Shown one piece after another: positions 44,191-57,104 of a DNA stretch of 64,000 nucleotides. Under the pieces are notes generated by a model, which worked only from the letters and a program-made list of their open reading frames with translations, was not told the origin of the DNA and ran no database searches. This stretch comes from Platycarya strobilacea (Eukaryota > Streptophyta > Magnoliopsida > Fagales > Juglandaceae): the NCBI GenBank assembly GCA_036898215.1, contig CM072553.1, positions 2,852,001-2,916,000 on the forward strand, read 5' to 3'. The stretch's first letter is position 1, and every line of letters starts with the position of its first letter. The position numbers and the translations under genes were made by a program.

Positions 44191-47147
44191 CTATCTAGGT
44201 CAGGCACTCCACGTGCTTGTGAATATGCAATTCGGCAATTGTAAGTCTATAAATAGGACTATGTCCAAACCAGAATCAATGAGATGAAATTTTTTTGAGC
44301 ATCACATTTTACACTTCCGAATTTCTCTAGGGTTTTATCTGTCTCTATGTATATATTTATACGTTACACTGTTTTGCACACAACCCCCGTAAGCTTTCCC
44401 CAACCTAAAACCTAATGCAGCTACTTCAAAAGTTCTCCTTCTTCTCTCAGTTTCCCCAAGCCGCAGACCCCCTTGGAGACCTTCCCGCTTCCCTACACGC
44501 TGCCCTCTTCTTTCGGAATCACCACAAGCCGCTGCTGTTGGAAGCTTCTCGTCCTCTTGTTCACGGAAGACGCTAGTCCCAGCATGCCCCACGAAACCAG
44601 CCAGCATCCTTGCAGTTTGTTCTCAGCCAGATTACATGAAAACCCTGCCTGTTAACCCCTGTTTTGTTCAGTGAAACAGAGCCCTATTACTACAAACCGC
44701 AAGTTGTTTCTTGCCACCGTTAGGGCCACGAAGCCACCACTTTCAGCCACAGAATGCGCCGGAGATCAAACCACCTTTGTGCATCCTCGGTATCGTCCCT
44801 GCCGCACTCTCTTACACCATCTTAGACCTCATCCACCGTGTGATAGCCACCGTCAGTTTCTTAGCCACCACGAGCCGTCCCTGCACCACCCTTGGTTAGA
44901 ACAAACGTGAACCAATCCTGCACTGAGAAACCACCCGGCATCGCCAGCCATGAGTTAACCTTGAATCACCGAAACCAGCCTCACCAACGCCTTGCATCAA
45001 CTCTGTGTGACGCGAAATCATCACTGAAAACCGCAACAAATCACCTGCATTTCACCTCTGTTTCGGACACCCCAGAACAGAGCATGAAAAGCCCTCCGTG
45101 CCCCTCTGTTTTTTTGCCTCGTGGCACGCCGGGAACCACCCAGGACAACCCAGAAATTCCCACCGTACCCCCAGGTCCGTAGGCGTCCTCTCGGTAAGCC
45201 ACTGTCATCTTTCCGTTTGTCCCTCTTGCCGTGTTCTCTCCTCCTCGTTCCTCCAGCCTCTTTCTCTCTCTCATCACTCTCGCTGTTTCTCTCTCAGCCA
45301 GCCGCCCAGCTACGCCCGTATCTCCGCCAGTTCACAGCCCTGTCTCGGTGAGCCTCCGTAACACATGCATCTGAGTTTCGGCGTATGTGCTTGTTTTTCC
45401 TGCAAGTTAACTTCTGGTTTTTGTCTATGTTACGTAGAGTCCCATAATAGGAAAGAAGTTTTGATTTACGAAATTACTATTTTTCCCTCATTTTAAAACT
45501 TGCTGTTTTAAGAATATATTTCAGTGGGCTTTTTCTTTACTCGGTCCATTTTTATGTTTTGAGTGTGTTTTATTAAAACTATTTTGAGATGAAATGTTCT
45601 TGGTTTCTCAATTATTTTGGACTCCAGTTCTCAATTATTTTGCATCAGATATTGGTGTTGCATTATTTTTTTAAGTGGGTTTTTGATTTATGAAAGAGAA
45701 TTGGTTTGAGTTGGAAATTGAGTTAAGTGATTATTAAGTAATAATCGAGATTTTTGAGAATTTATAATATTTTACGATTTTGGAAGAACTTGATAAATTC
45801 AAAATATTTTGGAGAGATATTCAGGTTTCGAGGAGACTAGATGTTAAGAAAATATATTGGACTTTATATCTCGGTTTCTATATACGAAGTTTGTGATCAA
45901 TTGAAAATTACGGAAGTACATGATTATTTTATAAGTGACAATTTAGTTTTGTGCAGCACTGATGAGGAATTTTTGAAAAAGCTAAGGAGTTCAAGTCATC
46001 CGAGTTCATATACTAGTTTTACATAAAAAGAAATGAAATGACGTTGACTTTGAACATATGCATTCTGTTTTTGGAAAGAAAGTTAAAAACGACCTCTGGG
46101 ATTTATTCTATATGCATAAAAAAGTTATATAAGAGAAAATAATTTCTGTCATGATTGGTGTACACATTAACTTTATTTTGTGCATTCTATTCTGAAATGA
46201 AAAAAGAGTGGATAAGAGTCTTTTCAAAAGCTTCGTTTTGATGAAATAAAAATGTTCTGAGTTATGAAATTTAAAGGTTTTGTTGTAAATAAGTGAAGTT
46301 TATTGTTTTTATTTGAACATATGAAATGTTATAAAGTTGTTCACTACTTTGTTTTGATAAGATGTAGCATCTGAAAACTTTGGCATAAAATTCTAAATAC
46401 GCATTTTGATAAAAGTTTGACTCTAATGTTCTGCTCTGTTTATGATATGGCTTCGCCATGGGTATAATAGTAGTATACGGCCCCGTCATGGGTATAATAG
46501 TGGCATACGGCCCCGTCATGGGTATAATAGTGGTATACGATCTAACTATCAGTATAATGTGGCGCAACCCTACCACGAAAGTTAAACACGATATTATATT
46601 CTAATGTGATATTTCAGATTTTTATATGCCAAATGATTTTTGGAATAAGAATAATTTGTTAAAGTTTTAATTTGATGTTTGTAACAAGTTTGTTTTTGCA
46701 TTCTAAAAGCAAAAGTTTGGTTTTCGTACTCTAAAAGAAAATGTTTTGTTCTACATGATGAAATCATAAATACTCATGTTTACATATTAGTATATGCATC
46801 TTACTTACTAAATTGTTAATAACCCACTCCGTATCTTCATAATGCTTTTATGATGAGTTGAATGGCTCAGCTTAAGGATCATATCATGAAGCTTTAGGTG
46901 AGATGTTTCTAAGAATGGTGGATTAAGCATAAAATATTTTATTTGAGTATTGACGAAGTTTATTAAGGAATGTTATTATATTTTGGTGACTTAGTGTTAT
47001 GAAAAATTTATGACATTGAGGAAATTGATTTTGAAACCTAGTTTTATATGATGTTTGGGAATTTAAAGTCTTTTAATATATTCTTGAGATGCGAGTTAAG
47101 TGATGGGATGTAACTTTTTGACTCTTGCAAGACTGGGGTGTTACAAG
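44191..47147 (+). mobile_element. LTR related to the LARD family, plus orientation, left end unclear
   Basis: It ends CTTGCAAGACTGGGGTGTTACA (counting back from 47147), matching the way the LARD LTR ends on its own strand (GGGGGCGTTACA). Preceding sequence shares AACCCTACCACG and AGTTAAACA (46565-46590) with the LARD LTR, and has a TATA box TCTATAAATAGG at about 44249-44260 roughly 2.9 kb before the end, as in the LARD. The 44440-45360 part is C-rich and has only chance frames. The left boundary and any target duplication were not found. Confidence 0.5.
46451..46563 (+). repeat. 30-bp minisatellite, 3.7 units
   Basis: Units start at 46451, 46481 and 46511, plus a partial, degenerate one at 46541. 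Core: CCCCGTCATGGGTATAATAG. Located within the LARD-related LTR. Confidence 0.85.
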
Positions 47148-47679
47148 GCACATCCTATAAGCCACAACAAGTAACTTTTCCTATTATTATATATGCCACA
47201 TACGGCTACAAATGAACAGAGCTATTTGTAAATAACTTGAATTTGATTTTTATAAACTCGATTCAAACTCGGTTCATTTAATGAATGAGTTGTTCATGAT
47301 CACTAATATTTATTCGAATATTAAACGAGCTTGGTGACTTAGTGTTATGAAAAATTTATGACATTGAGGAAATTGATTTTGAAACCTAGTTTTATATGAT
47401 GTTTGGGAATTTAGAGTCTTTTTATATATTCTTGAGATGCGAGTTAAGTGATGGGATGTAACTTTCCAACTCTTGCGAGATTGGGGCGTTACAAGGCACA
47501 TCCTATAAGCCACAACAAGTAACTTTTTCAATTATTATATATGCCACATAGGACTACAAACGAATAGAGCTATTTGTAAATAATTTGAATTTGATTTTTA
47601 TAAACTCGATTCGAACTCGGTTCATTTAATGAATAAGTTGTTCATGACCACTAATATTGATTCGAATATTAAACGAGCT
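46984..47679 (+). repeat. 348-bp tandem duplication spanning the LTR end
   Basis: 46984-47331 and 47332-47679 are near-identical. Both contain the LTR terminus (GTTACA at 47147 and again near 47492), the adjacent AGGCACATCCTATAAGCCAC and a stretch ending ATTAAACGAGCT. The duplication is younger than the LTR insertion. Confidence 0.85.
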
Positions 47680-48483
47680 AAACTTGTATAATCTTGATTT
47701 GACTCGGTTGAGATTCGTGAGCAAAATCCGTATAAACTCGACTCAACTCGTTTTGGGCTCATAACAATATTCGTAATATATATATATATATGTATATACT
47801 ATTACATATATTCTTTTATTATATATATTGTTTTATATATATTTTTTTAATACTTTGTATAAGTAATATATTTTATTACTTTACATATAAGTAACATATT
47901 TTGTTACTTTACAATAATAGTATATTAAGTTTATAAAAGAATTATTGAGTTAAATATTTATAAAAATTAAGCAACTCAAGTAATTACTTAACTCAATTCG
48001 GATCAGTTTGCACGGATCGTGAAAGAGTAAACAAAGATTTATAAATAACTTGATTCGGCTCGAGTTCATCTTTGATCGGCTTGAACTCGGCTCAACTCGG
48101 TAAATTCTCAGCTTGACTTGAACTCGAAATCGAGTTATTTGAGTCTAGCTCGACTCGATTCGACTCAAACTCATCTTTGATCAAATTGTTTGCAACCCTA
48201 AATTATTACTACAACATGAATGGTCTTTCCTCAGACAAGGATAAAGTCGAAATACACGTGGCATAGGTAAATGTAGCTTATGATTATGTTATGTGCTGAT
48301 GGAGGAACAACTAATCAGCACAAGACCGTCAATAAGCACATATATTATGAAAAAATTGATTGTGCATAATTCTTACAAAAATAAATATTTAAAATACATG
48401 TGAAAAAACAAGAACTACTTTAAAAAAAAAAAATAAACTCAATTTCATACATATAGGCACATCCTATAAGCCACAACAAACTG
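47680..48483. other. Repetitive spacer (ACTCG-rich element) and duplicated segment
   Basis: 47560-48200 is rich in GACTCG/CGAGTT words and ends GTTTGCAACCCTAA, the imperfect complement of GACTACAAACGAA near 47555, so it may be a MITE-like element. 48215-48440 recurs at 54130-54310. A third AGGCACATCCTATAAGCCAC is at 48456. A TA run lies at about 47776-47792. Confidence 0.45.
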
Positions 48484-48839
48484 TGTTACAAAGTGAATAC
48501 CAAATTGGAAAAGTGGATTTACGCCATAGATGGGCAGAGTAGCAACTTGCTAAGCTCTGTAGAACCTCGTGTATTGAATGATTGAAATGTATAGTAAAAA
48601 TATGTTCATATATACAGCTTGCATAACTTAGCCTAATTGTAAAATAACTAATTGTACAAATTAAGAATGAGACAAAATAGTAAAACTGAAAGCAAAGAGA
48701 ATATTATGCTGCTAACGGCATGTAGAATTAAAAGCTTCACGACTTGCAGCATTGCTGGACACCAAGGCAGATTGCATACGACTTGTAGTAGAGACTTCAG
48801 GAGCCATATGACCTGCAACTTTACTAGGAGGCTCCGATA
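48484..48839 (-). repeat. 3' LTR of copia element (left)
   Basis: 356 bp, TGTTACAAAGTG to GAGGCTCCGATA on the plus strand. Confidence 0.9.
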
Positions 48840-48849
48840 CCCCTTGCAA

Positions 48850-51800
48850 GCTGGAGAATGGAGGTTAACAATTCCCAGCTTGAGAAGATGAGATTGAAGA
48901 AGGGATGATAGCAAGACTTTTGTGAGAAGATCAATTCATTGATGAAGAGTAGACACATGATCTGTAGTGATTGATACTTCAAGAATTTTATCTCTAATGA
49001 GGTGACAATCTAACTCGATGTGTTTCATTCGCTCATGAAACACGGGGTTGGCTACAATGTGGAATGCAGCCTGGTTGTCTCAATACAAGGTAGCAGCTTG
49101 AGGATGAATTACATGGAGGTCATTGAGTAAGAATCGAAGCCAAGTAAGCTCACATGATGTGGTTGCCATAGCTTGATACTCAGCTTTTGCTAAGGACCGA
49201 GACACAATACTTTGTTTCTTGGATTTCCAAGAAACCAAAGAGTTTCCTAAAAGGATGTGATACCTAGTAACATACCTACAAGTGTCAGGGCAAGAGGCCC
49301 AATCAGAGTCACAATAACCAATCAACTATAACTCAGAAAAGGCCGAGAACAACAAACGTTGACCAAGGGCTGCCTTGACATATTTCAGGATTTTCTGTGC
49401 TGCAGCTAGATGAGTTGTTGTTGGCTTCTCCATAAATTGACTCAAGGTTTGGACATGATAGCTCAAGTCTGGTCAAGTAATGGTCAAATACAACAATCTC
49501 CCAATGAGTCTTCGATATGTTAAGGGATCAGATAAGAGCAAACCATCATCCTTGCTGAATTTCAGATTTTGTTCCATAGGAACCTTCACTGGTTTTGAGC
49601 CTAAAACTCCTGAATCCGCAAGTATATCGAGTGGATATTTGCGTTGGCAAAAAATGAATTCCTTTAAGAGATCTAGCCACTTCAATTCCCAAGAAATATC
49701 TCAATATGCCCAGGTCTTTAGTTCGAAATTTAATGTGTAGGCTATCCTTGATGGCAGTAATGGAATCCATGGAGTTACTAGCCACCAAAATGTCGTCCAC
49801 ATACACTAATAAGGTTGTGAAGCAAGTTCCATTAGTCATTGTGAAAATGCTATAATCAGCCTTTGATTGAGTAAAACCAAAATCCAACAAACAGGAAGTC
49901 AATTTGGCATACCATTATCTAGAAACTTGTTTTAATCCATATAAACTCTTCAAAAGTTTACAAACCTATTTTGGTCCTCCCTTTGTATAACTTGGTGGTT
50001 TCTTTATATACATGTTCTCTTCTAAGTCTCCATGAAGGAAGGCATTGTTTACATCAAGCTGATGCAAAGACCAGCCCCTAACTGCTGCAATGGAGAGTAG
50101 ACACCTCACATTAACCATCTTGGCTACTGGTGAAAAAGTCTCGTGATAATCGATCCCTTCTTGCTAAGTGTATCCCTTGGCAACAAGTCTTGCCTTCAAT
50201 CTCTCTATGCTGCCATCTGAATTTCTTTTGATTTTATAGACATAATTACAATCTATGGTTTCTTTATCAGGAAGTAAGTAAACAAGAGCCCAAGTGGAAT
50301 TTTGTTCTAAGGCTAGCAATTCAGTTTCCATTGCCTTTTGCCAACTAGAATCTTTAACAACTTGAGAAATGAATTTGGTTAAGATTCAATTGAAAGACTA
50401 GAAGAGAAAACTTGCAAAGCAGGAGAAAAAGAATGATATGAGAGATAGTTATGTAAAGAAAAATAACAATTAATGGAAGGGGGTGCTACTTGAACCATTG
50501 CTTGGGGTTGTGAAGTGAATGCAACCTACTGACAATGGAAGTCTTATAGGTATCTAGGTATTGTTCTAATCCTAGAAGACCTGCGAAGAGGAACAAGAGA
50601 TGTGGAGGTTAAGGGGTTGCTATTTCCTGGAGAGTTTGGCAGAATTAGAGGAGGAGATTCAATGATAGTTTTTGGTTAGTGGCCGGGGACAGCAGACGTG
50701 ACGATGGACTATTTTCTAGTTCAATGTTGGAAGATGGCAAGTTAATGGGAATTGACTCAGTTTGTGATGGAAGATTGCTATGAGTGGGTTCTGGAGGATA
50801 ATGTGACACTGATTCAGGAGTGGGTGAGACAAAAGTGAAGTCATGTTGGGATTGATTGCTGGGTTTAACAGTGGAAGAGGAATGAAAGGGAAATATGTTT
50901 TCATGGAAAACAACATCCCTAGAAATGAAGGTAAGATTAGTCTCAATATCCAACAATTTGTAACCTTTTAACCCTGAAAGGGTAACCCAGGAAAATGCAC
51001 TTCTTCCCTCTTAGATCAAATTTGCTTCTAGTATGTGAAAGAGTTGATGCAAAACAAAGGCATCCAAATAGTTTGAGGTGTGAGTAACTTGGTTTGGCAT
51101 CAAAAAGGACTTCATAAGGGGTTTTAATTTTTAGCAAAGGGATAGGTGTTCTGTTTATGAGATATGTTGCAGTCAAGATACAATCATTCTAAAAAGATAG
51201 GGGTAGGCTAGAATGGAAATATAAGGCTCGGGCTACAGTTAAAAGGTGTTGGTGCTTTCTCTCAACTATGTCATTCTATTGAGGGGTTTCAACACAAGAT
51301 CTTTGGTGAACAATTTCCTTTTTATTGAAGAATTCGGTCATCTTAAATTCAAGGTCATTATCACTTCGAAGTATTTTGACTTTCTTATCAAATTAAGTCT
51401 TTATCATGTTACAAAAGGATTCTATACAGCTTCTGGTTTTTGACTTAGCTTGAAGCAAATAGATCCAAGTGGTCTTGGAAAAGTCATCCACTATGGTCAA
51501 AAAATATTTTGATATCATAAGCCACAGTGGAGCAAGGTCCCCAAATGTCGCAATAAACTAAATCAAACACAGCAGATGATTTGTGGGAACTAATAGGGAA
51601 AGATAATTTATGATGTTTAGCAGGAGGACAAATACAACAAGGGACAATTTTATTGAGAATGATATTATCCTTTACAATTGGATCTGTGATTAAACTAAGT
51701 CTAGAAATTGAAATGTAGCCTAGGCGACAATGCCAAAGATCACTAACATCATTAACCCTTTTGACAGACATGGAAATTGAAGGAAAAAGAAGTGACGAGT

Positions 51801-51864
51801 GGGACAAAGTATCAGCTAAAGCAGTGAGTGAAACTGCAATGATCAGAGCTGATAAAGGTTGCAT
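48850..51864 (-). pseudogene. Copia integrase-RT-RNase H, broken
   Basis: Integrase remnants: LWHCRLGYISISRLSLI and CICPPAKHHKLSFPI (51864-51484), then TYLINRTPIPLLKIKTPYEV and HLKLFGCLCFAST (51176-50943). RT: FGFTQSKADYSIF, LLVYVDDILVASN and KDLGILRYFLGIEVARS (49902-49546), then SKPVKVPMEQNLKFS and RLIGRLLYLTIT (49685-49473). RNase H: CDSDWASCPDTCRYVT and RSLAKAEYQAMA (49325-49080). Stops and frameshifts separate every block. Confidence 0.87.
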
Positions 51865-53415
51865 TTCACTTCACCCATCCCAATCGTGGTCCAAGTAGAA
51901 AGGTTTTGTATAAAGCATTTATTTGACAAAAACAACAAACAAGTAGTCAGGTTTTCTGTGAGTCTTTTAACAGAAATGAGATTAAAAGAAAAAGAAGGCA
52001 CACACAAGACACCATTAAGGGTGATGTTGTCTGTAAGTCTAACAATTCCTAGATGGGTAATTGGCATGCAGCTTCCATTAGGCAATTCGACATTATAAGA
52101 TAATTCTGTAGGTGCAGATGTGAAGAAAGAAGGGCTACAAATCATGTGATCTGTAGCTCTAGAATCAATAACCCAAGGAAGTTTGCTAGAATTGAAGACA
52201 CTTGAAAGAAAAGAACTATAGCAAGAAATCTCGATACCATACACTTTGGAGGCTTTTGGTGGTGGTGCTGGAGTGGACTTGAAGAGTGTTTGTGCCTGGT
52301 TCACAGAAGGTATCGAGTTGGAAAGATCCTTATGCTAGAGCAAGGTAATCAATTGTTGAAATTGATCCTTAGTGAAATTAAACTTCTCCTCATGTTCTTC
52401 CTCCTGAGAGGGCTCAATGCACAGGCTACTCTGATTTGAAAAGGTATTTGATCCCTTTCCTTTGTACAATTTGTGCCCATGTGGATACCTGTAGAGCTTA
52501 TAGCATCTTTCCACAATGTGTCCCGTATATTACAGTGATTACATGCTGGAACATGAGCATTTCCAACTTTAAAGCAATTCTCCACAGTATGTCCCTGAGC
52601 ACGATAGTATGCACAGTAAGGTCTATCTCTTTTCTGGGTTGTGGAGTTCCTTGTGTTGTTTTTGGGAAAAGGAGGGAAGGTTTTGGTGGCTAATGCCATT
52701 GAATCAGGAGTTGGGAAGGAATTGATTAGGTGATGATGTTGTTTTTTCTACTAAATTAGGGAGAAAACTTTGTTCATAGCAGGGAGGAGAAGCATTATCT
52801 ATTCCTAGCATTAGCATACTGATCATTGAGACCCATGAGAAATTGTATAACACGATCTCTCTGGTGTCTGTCATTTAGCACATTCAACTGTCCAAATGTG
52901 CAAGGAGGAATGGGGTCGTAAATGGCTATTTCATCCCAAAGGGTTTTGAGGTTACCGAAATAGGTGCTTACTGAATCTCTATCTTGGCGAAGGCTAGCCA
53001 AATTTCTCTTGAGCTGAAGGATGCAAGGACCATTTTGCAGTGTAAATCAATCTTTCAATTCTGTCCATATAGCTTGTGCATCATCCACAAAAGCTATGCT
53101 AGATCTGATGTTCATGCTAATGGAATTTTGGATCTAGGAAACCACCATATCATTGCATCTTTCCCATAGGTCAAATGGGTCATCCTCATCAGCAGGCTTT
53201 AAAATGCTCCTAGAGATAAACCCTAATTTGTTTTTCGCCCTAAGTGCTCGACGTATTGCCCGAGACCAAGTAGCGTAGTTATCTGAGGTTAAGAGGTTTG
53301 AGACGAGAACAAGTGCTATGCTATCACCATGCTCGACTCGATAAGGGTTATTAGGATTGTTAAGGTTGAGGTAAGGAGAAATTTGTGTTGGTTCGGATTC
53401 TAGTTCAGCTGCCAT
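51843..53415 (-). pseudogene. Copia gag-protease, broken
   Basis: Gag starts MAAELESEPTQISPYLNL at 53415, with SDNYATWSRAIRRALRAKNK; the central gag is at 53001-52795 (FLMGLNDQYANARN). A CCHC-like region is near 52610 (CAYYRAQGHTVENC). Protease reads WVIDSRATDHMICSPSFF (52304-51843), where DSG is replaced by DSR, which should abolish activity. Confidence 0.85.
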
Positions 53416-53481
53416 GGTTGGGAAAAATAGAGTTTAGGGAAGAAAGGGAAGAGGTTCAAAGAACCTGGCTCTTTGGTACCA

Positions 53482-53837
53482 TGTTGCAAAGTGAATACCA
53501 AATTGGAAAAGTGGATTTACGCCATGGATGGGTAGAGTAACAACTTGCTATGCTCTATAGAACCTTGTGTATTGAATGATTGAAATGTACAGTAAAAAGA
53601 TGTTCATATATACAACTTGCACAACTTAGCCTAATTGTAAAATAACTAACTGTACAAATTAAGAATGAGACAAGATAGGAAAACTGAAAACAAAGAGAAT
53701 ATTCTGCTGCTAACGACATGTAGAATTAGAAGCTTCACGACTTGAAGCGTTGTTGTACACCAAGACAGATTGTATACGACATGTAGTAGAGACTTCAGGA
53801 GCCATACGACCTACAGCTTTACTAGGAGGCTCCGATA
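53482..53837 (-). repeat. 5' LTR of copia element (right)
   Basis: 356 bp; starts TGTTGCAAAGTG and ends GAGGCTCCGATA on the plus strand; followed by target duplication aactg. Confidence 0.9.
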
Positions 53838-53867
53838 AACTGGCTTTCCCAAAAATAACTAAAATAA

Positions 53868-54003
53868 CAAGATTAAACTAACAGCTAAGGAATAATTAAT
53901 TATTAATGGATCACCCACAAGATTAAACTAATAGCTAAGGAATAATAACAAGATTAAACTAACAGCTAAGGAATAATTAATTATTAATGGATCACCCACA
54001 AGC
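53868..54003. repeat. Imperfect tandem repeat, units 50/32/50 bp
   Basis: The word CAAGATTAAACTAACAGCTA and its variant occur three times. The first and third units also carry AATTATTAATGGATCACCCA. The middle one is shortened. Confidence 0.8.
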
Positions 54004-55390
54004 ATGCCATTTATAATGCATGAAAATGCATCACATATTCATCAAGAATTATACATAAAATAGAAGGCCAGGTTGACAAGGAATGGTATGGAGATATTTA
54101 TGCCTATATTATTATATATGCCACAGCATGGCGATAGTCTTTCCTCATACAAGGAAAAAAACTGAAATACACGGTGGCATAGGTAAATGTAGCTTATGAT
54201 TATGTTATGTGCTGATGGAGGAACAACTAATCAATATATATAAGCACATATATTATGAAAAAAATTGACTGTGTAGAATTCTTACAAAAATAAATATTTA
54301 AAATACATATGAATACTTATTTATGTCTGTCACAGCGTGGGTAGCCTTTCCTCAAAAAACAAAGAAATACAAGGGGGTTCAAATTAATGTAGCGTATGTT
54401 GTTGTGTGCTGGCCTGATGGGCTACCATTCAATCAAAGAAGAAAAACGCACAAGCACATTAATTCCAGAAAGAATACTTTATCACAAAATTAATTTTAAA
54501 CCGGATGGGTTTTAAGCTTTCTTAAACCGGACCGAACTGCGGTTCATTATAATATATATTTTAAATTAATTTTTTAATCTTATATATAATATAAAATAAT
54601 ATTTTGTATTATATATAATATTCTATACATTAGTATATACTGTAAATTGATTACAATTTATATTTTATAGTCTAATACTAATAGTCTAATACTATATTAC
54701 TATTAATAATATATTCTAAGTCTATATATAAATTATTATATTAAATAATTACATATGAAATAATGATATAATAATACTAATATTATTAGTATTAGTATAC
54801 TAATACTATCAATGATGTAGTTATAAAAAAAAAAACTTATCATAAAAAATATAATATATAATTATTTTAATCACTACCACTAATACTAATATATATACTA
54901 ATAATATAATAGAATAATATAGACTAATTTAAAATCAGAAAGTGGAAAAGTTGGATTGGAATAGGTAAAATTGATACTTCAAGTTTTGGAGGATAACCGG
55001 TGTGTAATTATTTTTAAAAAATGTAAAATCGGTGGTACCAGTTCGATTATAAATTTTATATGAAATTAGACTAAATTGAATTAATGCTTACACCCCTACC
55101 CAAAAGTTTGTGCCAACAAGCGTTTTGGATCAAAATTCAAAATTTCATCACAAAATATTTTCTTGGGGACAAAACTTGTCTAACCTGTTCGAAAGGAATT
55201 TTTTTATTTTTTATTTTTTGTTATGTTCAAATACAGTTTTTCCGTTCCATCATGGACAATAAAAAACAGTTTATTATATAAAAATACAACAAAATAATTA
55301 TTATGAGAGCAAATTTAAATAAATTATCGGGAATACAAGCTCATTAATTATCCCAATAGTATCAATAACAACTAAAGCTATAATTAACGT
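54004..55390. other. AT-rich spacer with diverged duplicated segments
   Basis: 54130-54310 repeats 48215-48440 (GGCATAGGTAAATGTAGC, GTGCTGATGGAGGAACAACT), and 54310-54440 is a more diverged third copy. 54480-55095 starts and ends with ACCGG/CCGG words and TTACACCCC, resembling a CCGGTT-type MITE. 54540-54940 is almost pure A/T. No gene. Confidence 0.5.
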
Positions 55391-55542
55391 GAGAAATGAT
55401 AGATGCAGTCATGGAGTTGCAAGCGGCGTGCAATCGCTTTGGAAAAAAGTGAATATATATGGGACCCACGTGAAAAAGTTAACTTTTTTTCTAAAGCGAC
55501 TGCATGCCGTTTGCAACTCCACGACTATACGTAGCATTACCC
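55391..55542. mobile_element. Foldback MITE, copy 2, about 0.15 kb
   Basis: Arms of about 50 bp: GGAGTTGCAAGCGGCGTGCA on the left, and GACTGCATGCCGTTTGCAACT on the right as its imperfect complement. Same family as 15380-15533, opposite orientation of the central segment. Confidence 0.7.
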
Positions 55543-56002
55543 AATTAACATTGTATGTTAATAAGAAACAAAGACACAAAAATCACTTTATTCAAATATC
55601 TAGGATTGATAGCATGACCTCCACTTTTGTTGCATGAACTTCATCTCATCCATCACTATCTCAATCTCCTCTTACTTTGCTCCATTCTCAGCCCATATAA
55701 GTATTCCTGCAGAAAGAATTCATAATTTAACAATGGAACTCTAATTTTGAATAATGCAAATAACAAATTATTCCAGATCAATCAACCAAATGTTCAATAA
55801 CGCAAGGTGATCAACATTGATGTCACACAATTCACTAGACATTGATCATGTAAATCATGGATGGGATAACATCGAGCTATGAGTTCGTACTTTATAATTC
55901 TGAGAACTTATTTCAATAAACAATGAGGAAAACACAACTTAACAAGTAACAACAGAGAAATGTTATGTCCTTACCAGAATTTCATGCACAAATTAAACTT
56001 CT
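55543..56002 (-). other. 3' flank of DUF247 copy I
   Basis: Matches the 3' flanks of copies C and D, with a splice donor (CTG/GTAAGG, minus strand, about 55976) and an acceptor-like CTGCAG near 55706. No separate gene. Confidence 0.5.
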
Positions 56003-56554
56003 TCAATTCTTCACAACTTGGATGATAGAGCATACAGTTTGCATGAGCGTGAGCAGCAATAAGATAACAGCAACTGCAGTAGAAGCTATTTTCCAAGGAG
56101 TATCGAAATAATCACGTATCAAGGTAGCCTTCAAAGTATGCTTAGTGTCCTCATAGAATGCATTCAAATCTTTGAACAAATTACAGTATATAGAATCGCT
56201 GCCATCATATATAACATTCGTGAATAGATCAGTGGGACAAGATGCCACGGCATTGCTGTTGGGAAGCCAATTAATGATGATTCCTTTTCTAATAAGTAAG
56301 CCCGCATCTTTGGTAGTGTTGATTAGGAAACTCAATAGCACAATGTAGTCTATAAATTGTGACCTATATGGATAACAGCATTGCTCAAATGCTATGACGT
56401 TCGATAAATAGTCTCTGTCGAATTATACAGGACCATGCATGGAATTTCCAAAGTTCCGTTAGTGAATTTCAGGTCACATAAGCAGTTGCTTGAGCTCACC
56501 TTAAACTTCGCTCCAGCCTCGTACAAATGGGTTGCACTATATAAATGATCAGCA

Positions 56555-56947
56555 TGTTGAGCATTCAAACCTGTCCAAAAATCACACAAGACGATTTTAA
56601 CGTGGTTCAGCAATTTGCCTACATCCACAGGTGCCAAATTTACTATAATTTCTGAGATTTACAAATCACTCAAAAATTTCTCACGTAGCTCTCAAATGCA
56701 CACATACAAACTTCCCACAGCTCTCCACACCTCTCTTCTGCTCTCCACTGCTCTGTTATTTCGAATATCAGAGCTCTCCTTTTATAGGAGAGGTTTTACA
56801 AATGGTTGGTGTGGTAGGTACAGCCAAACTAGAAAATAATGTATTGAGATAGGTGGTGCAGACATTGTTGAAGGAGGGTGGACGGTGCAGCCAAGGAGGA
56901 CTGCAAAATGCTGCAAATGGTTTCACACTTTGGTTGCCTTTTCAATA
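56555..56947 (-). repeat. 3' LTR (left) of young copia element
   Basis: 393 bp; one substitution relative to the partner LTR. TATA-like CCTATAAAAGG on the minus strand at about 56778-56788. Confidence 0.93.
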
Positions 56948-56948
56948 A

Positions 56949-56963
56949 TCACCCCCTCCACCG
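56949..56963 (-). other. Polypurine tract of young copia element
   Basis: GGTGGAGGGGGTGA on the minus strand, directly before the 3' LTR; the usual start site for plus-strand DNA synthesis. Confidence 0.7.
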
Positions 56964-57104
56964 AAGTGTGCTATACTAGGCTGCTTCCAAACTGATTCAT
57001 TCTTCAAATGAATGCACCTCCTTCTTTGACGTGAGTGTCTTCTACTAACAAATGCGCCATAAGACGCCAAATGCACCCAAAAGTGCCAACGCACCCGAAG
57101 GTGC

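Larger units (their letters stand above)
48484..53837 (-). mobile_element. Ty1/copia element, decayed, TSD aactg
   Basis: LTRs of 356 bp at 48484-48839 and 53482-53837 differ at about 28 positions by eye (about 8%), so the insertion is old. Target duplication aactg is at 48479-48483 and 53838-53842. A primer-site complement (CTTTGGTACCA) is at 53471-53481, next to the right LTR, which is therefore the 5' LTR. A purine tract GCAAGGGG (minus strand) abuts the other LTR. Gag to RNase H homology runs right to left with many stops. On the element strand the LTRs start TA and end CA. Confidence 0.92.

Noticed and set aside
44335..45361. Several overlapping frames of 60-96 residues in a C-rich stretch
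   Set aside because: They overlap on both strands, have no shared motif and fall inside an LTR-like region; low stop density follows from GC content.
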